Source: Flavobacterium silvaticum (lineage in GTDB: Bacteria; Bacteroidota; Bacteroidia; Flavobacteriales; Flavobacteriaceae). From it: a stretch of DNA of 64,000 nucleotides. Where the stretch lies: the NCBI RefSeq assembly GCF_012911565.1, contig NZ_JAAMPU010000098.1:62001-126000 (forward strand). Direction: 5' to 3'. Made by a program: the position numbers and the translations under genes. Below, one piece after another: positions 44,901 to 53,104 of this stretch (within the stretch, counting starts at the first letter, position 1; each line of letters begins with the position of its first letter). A model generated the notes under the pieces. It was not told the origin of the DNA and did no database searches. It saw only the letters and a program-made list of their open reading frames with translations.

Positions 44901-45047
44901 TCTACAGGAGCTATGACTTTTGGGGACGTAAACGACAAAGAAGATGCAATCGTAGAATTGAAAAACAACGAGCGTATGTATCACCTTCTCGAGCATGTCG
45001 GAACACAGCCAAACGTGTTCTATCATGTAAAAGTCCGTAACACATAG
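41982..45047 (+). CDS. actB: ACIII subunit ActB, Tat-type molybdopterin-like/FeS protein
   Basis: 1021 residues. An unusual N-terminus: about 50 polar residues precede the twin-arginine motif [11 protein letters not shown] (52-62) and a lipobox-like SLAAC (67-71). The main body (about 75-740) is a molybdopterin oxidoreductase-like fold, which in ACIII binds no cofactor. The C-terminal part (about 760-1000) is a PsrB/HybA-type ferredoxin domain with [45 protein letters not shown] and CSFC. These are Fe-S cluster ligands for electron passage. Periplasmic side of the complex. Confidence 0.94.
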   Translation: [1021 protein letters not shown]

Positions 45048-45079
45048 TAAAAAGAGATTAATTCAGAAATTATATAAGT

Positions 45080-46486
45080 ATGTCATCGCACTACGAAGCA
45101 CCCATCAGAAAACCCCTTGTCATTGGTGATAAGACGTATCACGACGTAACTGTCGACGTTGCTTTCCCGGTAGAAGGCAGGGCGAACAAACAATGGTGGA
45201 CGGTATTTACCATAGCCTTAGTTGCCTTTCTTTGGGGTGTCGGCTGTATTTCCTATACGATAGCAACCGGTATCGGATCCTGGGGTCTTAACAAAACAGT
45301 AGGCTGGGCCTGGGATATCACCAACTTCGTTTGGTGGGTAGGTATTGGTCACGCCGGAACCCTGATTTCAGCGGTACTGTTGTTGTTCCGCCAGCGTTGG
45401 AGAATGGCGATCAACAGATCTGCGGAAGCGATGACCATCTTCTCGGTAGTCCAGGCAGGTTTGTTCCCGGTAATCCACATGGGCCGTCCTTGGCTCGGAT
45501 ATTGGGTTCTCCCGATTCCTAACCAGTTCGGGTCGCTTTGGGTGAACTTCAACTCACCACTACTTTGGGACGTATTCGCGATTTCGACCTACCTTTCGGT
45601 TTCACTCGTATTCTGGTGGACAGGACTTTTACCTGATTTCGCCATGCTTCGTGACCGTGCGGTTACCCCATTTACAAAAAGGGTTTATTCTATATTGAGC
45701 TTCGGATGGAGCGGACGTGTCAAAGACTGGCAGCGTTTCGAAGAAGTTTCCCTGGTTCTTGCAGGTCTTGCAACACCGCTCGTACTTTCTGTACACACTA
45801 TCGTATCCTTTGACTTTGCTACTTCGGTAATTCCCGGATGGCACACGACCATCTTCCCACCTTACTTTGTTGCGGGAGCCGTATTCTCGGGATTTGCGAT
45901 GGTAAACACACTCCTTATCATCATGCGTAAAGTGTGTCACCTTGAAGCGTACATCACCCTTCAGCATATCGAATTGATGAACATCATCATCATGATCACC
46001 GGATCTATCGTTGGTGTCGCTTATATCACAGAGCTTTTCGTGGCCTGGTATTCAGGAGTGGAATACGAACAGTATGCTTTCCTTAACCGTGCGACGGGAC
46101 CTTACTGGTGGGCTTACTGGTCGATGATGACCTGTAACGTATTCTCGCCTCAGTTCATGTGGTTCAAGAAATTGCGTACGTCAATCATGTTCTCGTTCGT
46201 CATCTCGATTGTCGTGAACATAGGAATGTGGTTCGAGCGTTTCGTAATCATCGTGACGTCATTGCACCGCGATTACCTTCCGTCATCCTGGACGATGTTC
46301 TCGCCGACATTCATCGACATCGGTATCTTTATCGGAACCATCGGATTCTTCTTCGTATTGTTCCTTTTGTATGCACGTTCGTTCCCTGTAATCGCGCAGG
46401 CCGAGGTTAAAACCATCCTGAAAACTTCAGGTGAATATTTCAAAAAACGCAGAGACGAAAATCCTTCACACCATGAGCACCACTAA
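45080..46486 (+). CDS. actC: ACIII subunit ActC (NrfD/PsrC-like membrane subunit)
   Basis: 468 residues. A polytopic protein with about ten hydrophobic segments, including [52 protein letters not shown] and [20 protein letters not shown]. This is the NrfD/PsrC quinol-binding type, with the conserved His of HAGTLISA in a helix. It oxidises menaquinol in the ACIII complex. Its 3' end overlaps actD by 14 nt. Confidence 0.95.
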   Translation: MSSHYEAPIRKPLVIGDKTYHDVTVDVAFPVEGRANKQWWTVFTIALVAFLWGVGCISYTIATGIGSWGLNKTVGWAWDITNFVWWVGIGHAGTLISAVLLLFRQRWRMAINRSAEAMTIFSVVQAGLFPVIHMGRPWLGYWVLPIPNQFGSLWVNFNSPLLWDVFAISTYLSVSLVFWWTGLLPDFAMLRDRAVTPFTKRVYSILSFGWSGRVKDWQRFEEVSLVLAGLATPLVLSVHTIVSFDFATSVIPGWHTTIFPPYFVAGAVFSGFAMVNTLLIIMRKVCHLEAYITLQHIELMNIIIMITGSIVGVAYITELFVAWYSGVEYEQYAFLNRATGPYWWAYWSMMTCNVFSPQFMWFKKLRTSIMFSFVISIVVNIGMWFERFVIIVTSLHRDYLPSSWTMFSPTFIDIGIFIGTIGFFFVLFLLYARSFPVIAQAEVKTILKTSGEYFKKRRDENPSHHEHH

Positions 46487-47003
46487 TAAAGTCATTCACG
46501 CCTTATATAACGACGACGATGTCCTTATGGATGCCGTGAAAAAGACACGTGCCGCACATTACCACATTGAGGAAGTGTTTACGCCGTTTCCGGTCCACGG
46601 GCTCGATAAAGCCATTGGTATTTCTCCGACGCGACTTGCGATCTGTGCCTTTATTTACGGATGTACAGGTTTATCTGTAGCTACATGGATGATGAACAAT
46701 ATCATGATTTCAGACTGGCCTCAGGACATTGGAGGTAAGCCGAGCATGAGCTACATCCAGAACATGCCTGCTTTTGTGCCGGTAATGTTTGAGATGACCG
46801 TATTTTTTGCCGCTCACTTAATGGTAATCACCTTTTATATGCGCAGCAGATTGTGGCCTTTCAAAGCCGCTGAAAACCCGGATGTACGTACCACAGATGA
46901 CCATTTCCTTATGGAAGTGGCGGTGAGCGGAAACGAAGCTGAACAGGTTTCTTTCTTTGAAGGCACCGGCGCAGTGGAAGTCAAAGTAATCGAAAAGCAC
47001 TAA
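46473..47003 (+). CDS. actD: ACIII subunit ActD (DUF3341)
   Basis: 176 residues from [28 protein letters not shown]3341 protein with two membrane helices (LAICAFIYGCTGLSVATWMM and FVPVMFEMTVFFAAHLMVITF) separated by about 30 residues. It is a structural subunit of ACIII with no redox cofactor. The start at 46473 overlaps the actC end, so translation is probably coupled. Confidence 0.93.
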   Translation: MSTTNKVIHALYNDDDVLMDAVKKTRAAHYHIEEVFTPFPVHGLDKAIGISPTRLAICAFIYGCTGLSVATWMMNNIMISDWPQDIGGKPSMSYIQNMPAFVPVMFEMTVFFAAHLMVITFYMRSRLWPFKAAENPDVRTTDDHFLMEVAVSGNEAEQVSFFEGTGAVEVKVIEKH

Positions 47004-47010
47004 CTGTACT

Positions 47011-47559
47011 ATGAAGACAGTATTCAGAATAATTGCCTTAACAGGACTTACGCTCAGCATGAGTTCGTGTTTCAATAGTAAAAAGCCGAATTACCAGTAC
47101 ATGCCAAATATGTATGAATCGACGGCTTATGAGACGTATTCGGAATCAGATGCGTTCAAAAGAGGTGGCGTAGAAGCACAGACACCGGTTCCCGGAACCA
47201 TCAAACGCGGATACGTTCCTTACGAATATCCCAACACGACTGCCGGTCTTGAAGCGGCAAGAGCAGGTTTACAATCTCCATTGGATACGGCTTCGATCGA
47301 TTTGGACCGCGGTGGACAATTGTTCGGGATCTATTGCGCGATTTGCCACGGTGAAAAAGGCGATGGAAAAGGAAAACTCGTAAAACAGGAAAAATTCCTT
47401 GGCGTTCCGAGTTATAAAGACCGTGCTGTGACAACAGGAAGTGTTTTCCATGTGGAAACATACGGGCTCAACTCGATGGGATCATATGCCAACCAGTTGA
47501 ACCAGGAAGAGCGTTGGCAGGTTGCCCATTATGTGATGAAGCTGAAAGGCGAACTATAA
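47011..47559 (+). CDS. actE: ACIII subunit ActE, monohaem cytochrome c lipoprotein
   Basis: 182 residues. The lipoprotein signal ends in LSMSSC. The haem motif CAICHG (about 109-113) and the distal SMGSYANQLNQEERWQVAHYVMKL (Met ligand) define a class I cytochrome c. It accepts electrons from ActA and passes them on. The gene starts 7 nt after actD. Confidence 0.94.
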   Translation: MKTVFRIIALTGLTLSMSSCFNSKKPNYQYMPNMYESTAYETYSESDAFKRGGVEAQTPVPGTIKRGYVPYEYPNTTAGLEAARAGLQSPLDTASIDLDRGGQLFGIYCAICHGEKGDGKGKLVKQEKFLGVPSYKDRAVTTGSVFHVETYGLNSMGSYANQLNQEERWQVAHYVMKLKGEL

Positions 47560-47585
47560 TTTTCGAATAAACTTGATCGTAAGAT

Positions 47586-49148
47586 ATGTACACTTTATCA
47601 AATAGATTAAAAATGTTTTCCATCATCCTGATGGTTCTTGGAGCACTCGGGATTGGATATGGATTTTTAACTGCACCAAAGACAATACAGGATGTTGAAG
47701 CCCTTGAAAAGGCAGAAGCCCATCATGGCGGCGGACACGAAGCTGCCGGACATGAAGCCACACCGGCACATGAGGCTCATGAAGCTTCAGCTGAAACGAC
47801 TCCTGCTGCAGCCGAAGCGCATCACGATGAAGTGGCGACCGAAGAAGCACACGCAGAACATACAACTGCAGTCGTTACTGATACGGCTCACGCTGAACAT
47901 GCAGCAGCGACTGATACCCTAGCAGTAGCCCATGCAGCCGAAGTTGCTGCACCTGCGCACCATAAAGTGGCCGAAAAGCACGAAACTGCCGTCGATGCTC
48001 ACGCTGAACACCAGGAACATTTGGAGCACGTGTTGCATCAGTTGCAAAACAAACCTTGGGCTGCACTTTACGTAGCTTGTATCTTCTTCCTTTTGATTAC
48101 TATGGGAGTCCTTGCATTCTATGGAATCCAATGGGTTGCCCAAGCAGGTTGGTCACCGGTATTGTTCCGTGTGATGGAAGGCATTACGGCTTATTTGCCT
48201 GTAGGGTCTGTGATTTTCTTTATTTTCCTTTTGATCTGTGGATTGGATCTGTTCCATTCAAATCATCTTTTCCCATGGATGGTAGAAGGAATCACCGATC
48301 CGAAAAGCGAACATTACGACGCTCTTGTCGCCGGAAAATCGGGTTACCTTAACTTCGGGTTCTGGATTATCCGCGCTGCTGTTTTCCTTGCCGGATGGAA
48401 CCTGTATCGTTTCTTCGCCCGTAAAACAAGCCTGAAACAAGACGAGGCACCGGCCGGAGACAACTTCAACTATAAGAAATTGTTCAAAGGATCTGCAGGA
48501 TTCCTTGTGTTCTTTATTGTATCTGAATCCATCATGTCATGGGACTGGATTATGTCGCTTGACCCACACTGGTTCTCTACGTTGTTCGGATGGTACGTTT
48601 TTGCAAGTTTCTTCGTAAGCGGAATCACGACAATCTGTATGGTGACTTTATACCTCAAGTCAAAAGGTCTTTTGGAATATGTCAACACCAGCCATATCCA
48701 CGATTTGGCCAAGTTCATGTTCGGTATCAGTGTTTTCTGGACTTACCTTTGGTTCTCCCAATTCATGCTTATCTGGTATGCGAACATTCCGGAAGAGGTT
48801 ACGTATTTCATCACCCGTATTAATGACTATACAGTTCCTTTCTGGGGTGCTGTTGTGATGAACTTTGTATTCCCAATCCTCATTCTTGTCAATACCGATT
48901 TCAAACGCGTAACCTGGATTTTGGTTATCGCTGGTTCAATCATCCTTTGCGGACATTATGTTGACTTCTTCAACATGATCATGCCTGCTACGGTTGGTAA
49001 GAACTGGTTTATTGGCATCTCTGAAGTTTCATCGGTACTTTTCTTCCTTGGTTTGTTCCTGTTGGTGATTTTCAATGCACTGACCAAAGCGCCATTGTTG
49101 CCAAAAGGCAATCCGTTCATTGAAGAAAGTAAGCATTTCCATTATTAA
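47586..49148 (+). CDS. actF: ACIII subunit ActF with His/Ala/Glu-rich insert
   Basis: 520 residues. The first membrane segment (MFSIILMVLGALGIGYGFL, about 10-28) is followed by an about 125-residue low-complexity insert rich in His, Ala and Glu (about 40-160; repeated AHEAHE/HAEH units). About eight further membrane segments follow, starting WAALYVACIFFLLITMGVLAFYGIQW. It is the second quinol-binding-type membrane subunit of ACIII. The insert lies on the outer side next to the cytochromes and could bind metal or protons; this is inference. Confidence 0.92.
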   Translation: MYTLSNRLKMFSIILMVLGALGIGYGFLTAPKTIQDVEALEKAEAHHGGGHEAAGHEATPAHEAHEASAETTPAAAEAHHDEVATEEAHAEHTTAVVTDTAHAEHAAATDTLAVAHAAEVAAPAHHKVAEKHETAVDAHAEHQEHLEHVLHQLQNKPWAALYVACIFFLLITMGVLAFYGIQWVAQAGWSPVLFRVMEGITAYLPVGSVIFFIFLLICGLDLFHSNHLFPWMVEGITDPKSEHYDALVAGKSGYLNFGFWIIRAAVFLAGWNLYRFFARKTSLKQDEAPAGDNFNYKKLFKGSAGFLVFFIVSESIMSWDWIMSLDPHWFSTLFGWYVFASFFVSGITTICMVTLYLKSKGLLEYVNTSHIHDLAKFMFGISVFWTYLWFSQFMLIWYANIPEEVTYFITRINDYTVPFWGAVVMNFVFPILILVNTDFKRVTWILVIAGSIILCGHYVDFFNMIMPATVGKNWFIGISEVSSVLFFLGLFLLVIFNALTKAPLLPKGNPFIEESKHFHY

Positions 49149-49166
49149 TATTTTAAAGACATACAG

Positions 49167-50363
49167 ATGACAACGTTGTTGGTAATTGTAATTTTAGTCC
49201 TTTTATCCATTGCCCTTTGGCAGCTGACCAAGATTTTTGATCTGACTCAGGCCGTCAATGGCATTACGGATTCCGGTACACAGGTAGCTACCGATAAAGA
49301 CAACAATATCCAGGGTTATCTCATGTTCGGGTTCCTGGCTTTTATTTATATACTGACCATTTACGGTCTGTTGAACTGGGGGCATTTCGTACTTGGCACT
49401 CCCGCTTCTGCGCACGGTGCACAGGTAGATAACCTGATGAATATTACCTGGGTGCTTATTTTCTTTGTACAGACCGTAACACAGGCATTGCTTCACTATT
49501 TCGCCTTCAAATACCGCGGACGCCAAGGCCAGACGGCTTTGTATTTTGCAGATAACGATAAACTCGAATTCGTGTGGTCGGTTATTCCGGCAGTAGTCCT
49601 TGCAGGTCTTATCCTTTACGGATTGTACGCGTGGACAAACATCATGTTCGTTGACGAAGACGAAGATGTAATGGTTGTTGAACTTTACGCCAAGCAATTC
49701 AGCTGGGAAGCGCGTTATTCTGGAGAAGACAATCATTTGGGCAAAGCTAACGTGCGTTACATTGAAGGTGTAAATACGTTAGGTGTCGATATGTCTGACC
49801 CGAACGCACAGGATGACAAAGTGGTAAACGAACTTCACTTGCCAAAAGGTAAAAAGATATTGTTCAAGATACGTTCGCAAGATGTATTGCACTCTGCTTA
49901 TATGCCACATTTCCGCGCCCAGATGAACTGTGTTCCGGGTATGGTGACGCAGTTTTCTTTCGAGCCTATTTACACTACAGCTGAAATGCGCGATATGGGC
50001 TTCATGCAGGAAAAAGTGGCTCACATCAACGACATCAGAGCTAAAAAAAGTGCTGAACTTGTTGCCAAAGGACTTCCGCCATTGGATCCGTACACATTTG
50101 ACTATCTGTTGCTTTGTAATAAAATCTGCGGTGCTTCACACTATAACATGCAAATGAAAATAGTTGTAGATACTCCGGAAGATTTCAAAGCTTGGTATGA
50201 AACCAAAGAAACACTGGCAAGTGCTGTTAAAGCGGCCAATGCAAAGCCTGAGACAACTGAGCCCGGTTCAGCTCCTGATACGGCAAAGGCTTCCGTTCCG
50301 GGAGACACTGCATCAGTAAAACAAGACGCCAAGCCGGTTGCAATGGCATCGGTTAAAAAATAA
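49167..50363 (+). CDS. coxB: Cytochrome c oxidase subunit II
   Basis: 398 residues. A hydrophobic start (LLVIVILVLLSIALWQLTKIF), then two membrane helices, then the cupredoxin domain with the CuA site near residue 315-325: C-N-K-I-C-G-A-S-H-Y-N-M, plus an upstream His in DVLHSAYMPHFR. The C-terminal about 45 residues are a Thr/Ala/Pro-rich tail; no fused cytochrome c is present, so electrons come from ActE/ActA. It lies between actF and coxA. Confidence 0.94.
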   Translation: MTTLLVIVILVLLSIALWQLTKIFDLTQAVNGITDSGTQVATDKDNNIQGYLMFGFLAFIYILTIYGLLNWGHFVLGTPASAHGAQVDNLMNITWVLIFFVQTVTQALLHYFAFKYRGRQGQTALYFADNDKLEFVWSVIPAVVLAGLILYGLYAWTNIMFVDEDEDVMVVELYAKQFSWEARYSGEDNHLGKANVRYIEGVNTLGVDMSDPNAQDDKVVNELHLPKGKKILFKIRSQDVLHSAYMPHFRAQMNCVPGMVTQFSFEPIYTTAEMRDMGFMQEKVAHINDIRAKKSAELVAKGLPPLDPYTFDYLLLCNKICGASHYNMQMKIVVDTPEDFKAWYETKETLASAVKAANAKPETTEPGSAPDTAKASVPGDTASVKQDAKPVAMASVKK

Positions 50364-50389
50364 TATCCAGAATACTAAAGTAAACATAT

Positions 50390-52207
50390 ATGTCAGCAGT
50401 AGCTCACGCACACGACCATAGTCACGATCACGCTCACGGACACGATGATCACGAGCACCATCATAAGGATACTTTCATAACAAAGTACATCTTTTCGATT
50501 GATCACAAAATGATCGCCAAGCAGTACCTTATCACAGGTATCATCATGGGGGTAATTGGAGTCGGGATGTCTTTGTTGTTCCGTATGCAGTTGGCATGGC
50601 CGGAAGAATCGTTTAAACTGTTCCATTTTATCCTTGGCGAGCGTATGGCTCCGGAAGGAGTTATGAAAAATGATACGTACCTGGCATTGGTTACCATACA
50701 CGGAACCATCATGGTATTCTTTGTGTTGACGGCTGGTTTATCGGGAACATTCAGTAACCTGCTTATACCACTTCAGATTGGGGCACGGGATATGGCATCG
50801 GGTTTCCTTAACATGATTTCATACTGGTTGTTCTTTACTTCATCGGTAATCATGGTTTCCTCTTTGTTTGTAGAATCAGGGCCTGCATCTGCCGGTTGGA
50901 CCATTTATCCTCCGTTGAGTGCCCTAGAGCAAGCAATCCCTGGATCTGGAATGGGAATGACGCTTTGGCTGGTTTCTATGGCTGTGTTCATCGCTTCATC
51001 ACTTATGGGGTCTTTGAATTACGTGGTAACCGTAATCAACCTGAGAACAAAAGGTATGTCGATGACACGTCTTCCGCTTACCATCTGGGCGTTCTTCATT
51101 ACAGCGGTAATCGGTATCATATCTTTCCCTGTACTCTTGTCTGCAGCTTTGTTGCTTATCATGGACAGAAGCTTCGGAACTTCATTCTTCCTTTCAGACA
51201 TTTACATCGCCGGAGAAGTGTTGCACTACCAAGGCGGATCACCGGTATTGTTCGAGCACCTGTTCTGGTTCCTTGGTCACCCGGAAGTATATATCGTAAT
51301 CCTTCCTGCGATGGGATTGGTTTCTGAGATTATGTCCACGAATTCACGCAAGCCGATTTTCGGTTATCGTGCGATGATCATGTCGATTCTTGCCATCGCA
51401 TTCCTTTCGACGATCGTTTGGGGCCACCATATGTTTATGTCAGGTATGAACCCATTCCTGGGATCCGTGTTTACGTTTACTACATTGCTTATTGCGATTC
51501 CATCGGCTGTAAAAGCCTTCAACTGGATCACGACACTTTGGAAAGGTAACTTACAGATGAACCCGGCCATGTTGTTCTCAATGGGCTTCGTGTCTACCTT
51601 CATCACCGGAGGTTTGACAGGTATCATCCTTGGGGATTCGACACTTGACATCAACGTTCACGATACGTATTTCGTAATTGCTCACTTCCACCTCGTAATG
51701 GGTATCTCGGCACTTTACGGAATGTTCGCCGGTATTTACCATTGGTTCCCTAAAATGTTCGGTCGAATGCTGAACAAGAATATGGGTTATGTCCATTTCT
51801 GGGTCACTACGGTTTGTGCCTATGGCGTTTTCTTCCCAATGCACTTTATCGGCCTTGCAGGTTTACCACGTCGTTATTACACAAATACAAACTTCCCGTT
51901 GTTCGACGAGCTTCAGGATGTAAACATACTTATTACTTTGTTCGCTTTGGTAGGAGGTGCATTCCAGTTGGTGTTCCTGTTCAACTTCTTCCGCAGTATT
52001 TTCTACGGAAAGAAATCGGTACAGAACCCTTGGAGATCGAATACGCTAGAATGGACTGCCCCTGTAGAGCATATGCACGGAAACTGGCCTGGGGAAATCC
52101 CTCACGTTTACCGTTGGCCATATGATTACAGCAAGCCCGGACATGATGACGACTTTGTTCCTCAAAACGTCCCGATGAAAGACGGAGAAGAACAATTGCA
52201 TCACTAA
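50390..52207 (+). CDS. coxA: Cytochrome c oxidase subunit I
   Basis: 605 residues. A His-rich N-terminus (HAHDHSHDHAHGHDDHEHHH-like, residues 5-24) precedes the 12-helix core. Catalytic signatures: FWFLGHPEVYIVILPAMG (Cu-B His and cross-linked Tyr), WGHHMFMSG (Cu-B His pair) and NVHDTYFVIAHFHLVMG (haem ligands). It reduces O2 to water and pumps protons. Last gene of the operon; a terminator follows at 52216. Genes for subunits III and IV are not visible here. Confidence 0.96.
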   Translation: MSAVAHAHDHSHDHAHGHDDHEHHHKDTFITKYIFSIDHKMIAKQYLITGIIMGVIGVGMSLLFRMQLAWPEESFKLFHFILGERMAPEGVMKNDTYLALVTIHGTIMVFFVLTAGLSGTFSNLLIPLQIGARDMASGFLNMISYWLFFTSSVIMVSSLFVESGPASAGWTIYPPLSALEQAIPGSGMGMTLWLVSMAVFIASSLMGSLNYVVTVINLRTKGMSMTRLPLTIWAFFITAVIGIISFPVLLSAALLLIMDRSFGTSFFLSDIYIAGEVLHYQGGSPVLFEHLFWFLGHPEVYIVILPAMGLVSEIMSTNSRKPIFGYRAMIMSILAIAFLSTIVWGHHMFMSGMNPFLGSVFTFTTLLIAIPSAVKAFNWITTLWKGNLQMNPAMLFSMGFVSTFITGGLTGIILGDSTLDINVHDTYFVIAHFHLVMGISALYGMFAGIYHWFPKMFGRMLNKNMGYVHFWVTTVCAYGVFFPMHFIGLAGLPRRYYTNTNFPLFDELQDVNILITLFALVGGAFQLVFLFNFFRSIFYGKKSVQNPWRSNTLEWTAPVEHMHGNWPGEIPHVYRWPYDYSKPGHDDDFVPQNVPMKDGEEQLHH

Positions 52208-52215
52208 CATATACG

Positions 52216-52242
52216 AAAGCCTTTCACCAGAGAGGCTTTTTT
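52216..52242 (+). terminator. Terminator of the act-cox operon
   Basis: AAAGCCTTT pairs with AGAGGCTTT (one wobble) around a 6-nt loop, followed by T residues. Confidence 0.85.
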
Positions 52243-52274
52243 ATTTGTATCTTGTGGGAAACAAATTTTACAAA

Positions 52275-52496
52275 GTGGCTACCGAAAAACAGTATAGTAA
52301 TAAGCAAGTTACCATAGTCTGGAAACCGGAATTGTGTTCCCATTCCACCAATTGCTGGCGCGGATTGCCATCGGTTTTCAAGCCTAAGGAAAAGCCTTGG
52401 ATAGTTCCCGAAAATGCCTCGTCTGAACAAATAACCAACCAAGTATCGAAGTGTCCGTCTGGCGCACTCAGTTATTTCACCAATCCCGAATCATGA
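52275..52496 (+). CDS. YjdI-like 4Fe-4S mono-cluster protein
   Basis: 73 residues if the GTG at 52275 is used. An in-frame TTG at 52245 would give 83 residues, but it lies almost on the coxA terminator. The protein has KQVTIVWKPELCSHSTNCWRGLPSVFKP and later VSKCPSGALSYF. The C-x5-C-W plus C-P pattern matches the divergent (4Fe-4S) YjdI family. In E. coli yjdI is next to the acetyltransferase gene yjdJ, the same arrangement as here. Its stop overlaps the ATG of the next gene (ATGA). Confidence 0.8.
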   Translation: MATEKQYSNKQVTIVWKPELCSHSTNCWRGLPSVFKPKEKPWIVPENASSEQITNQVSKCPSGALSYFTNPES

Positions 52497-52792
52497 CAGA
52501 AAACCAACCGTCGTTCAACCCTGACAAAAATAGATTTGAACTTACCATAGATGGTCACACCGCCATAATCGACAGCATACTCGCCAAAGGAAATGTAATG
52601 TTTCTCACGCATACCGAAGTTCCCAAAGCCCTCGAAGGCGGCGGAATAGGAAAACGGATCGTGGAATATGCACTCAATTACATCAAAAATCACAATTATA
52701 CTTTGGCTCCACTTTGCCCGTTTGTCGCCGCATACCTGAAACGGCATCCGGAATGGAAATCTATTTTGGCTGACGGATACAACATAGGCTGA
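52493..52792 (+). CDS. GNAT-like N-acetyltransferase (YjdJ type), first copy
   Basis: 99 residues from MTENQPSFNPDKNRF. The short acetyltransferase fold of the YjdJ/Gtn type: [53 protein letters not shown]. The segment GGGIGKRIV is the acetyl-CoA loop. It overlaps the ferredoxin gene at ATGA and the next gene by one base (TGATG), so three genes are translationally linked. Confidence 0.88.
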   Translation: MTENQPSFNPDKNRFELTIDGHTAIIDSILAKGNVMFLTHTEVPKALEGGGIGKRIVEYALNYIKNHNYTLAPLCPFVAAYLKRHPEWKSILADGYNIG

Positions 52793-53076
52793 TGCAATTC
52801 TCAGACAACACAGCCGAACATCAATTCGAATTGGATCTCGGTACAGATAAAGCCATCCTTGAATATGCCATTTCAGGAAATAAAATCCACCTGACGCATA
52901 CCGAAGTCCCAAAACCGTATCGCGGTAATGGAGTCGCTGCGGAACTGACTAAAAAAGCGCTTCAGTATATCCGGTCAAAGAACCTCGAGCTTGTTCCGCT
53001 TTGTCCTTATACGCAATATTACGTGAACAATCATTCGGAATTCCACGATTTGTTATCGGACGGATACCAAATGTAA
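52792..53076 (+). CDS. GNAT-like N-acetyltransferase (YjdJ type), second copy
   Basis: 94 residues. Same family as the preceding protein: [58 protein letters not shown]. The shared HLTHTEVPK...PLCP(F/Y) blocks show a tandem paralogue pair. Divergence is large, so the duplication is old. The ruvB -7 box (53093) lies just after its stop. Confidence 0.88.
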   Translation: MQFSDNTAEHQFELDLGTDKAILEYAISGNKIHLTHTEVPKPYRGNGVAAELTKKALQYIRSKNLELVPLCPYTQYYVNNHSEFHDLLSDGYQM

Positions 53077-53092
53077 CGGCACACAATTTCTC

Positions 53093-53100
53093 TATCTTTG
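53093..53100 (+). promoter_or_regulatory. -7 box of ruvB, 4 nt from the ATG
   Basis: TAtcTTTG ends 4 nt before the ruvB ATG (53105). Transcription from it would start at or after the ATG, i.e. a leaderless or near-leaderless mRNA. Confidence 0.6.
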
Positions 53101-53104
53101 CCCC

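Noticed and set aside
47623..48066. Minus-strand frames opposite the ActF His-rich insert
   Set aside because: They arise because the low-complexity coding sequence lacks stops on the other strand; no independent signal.
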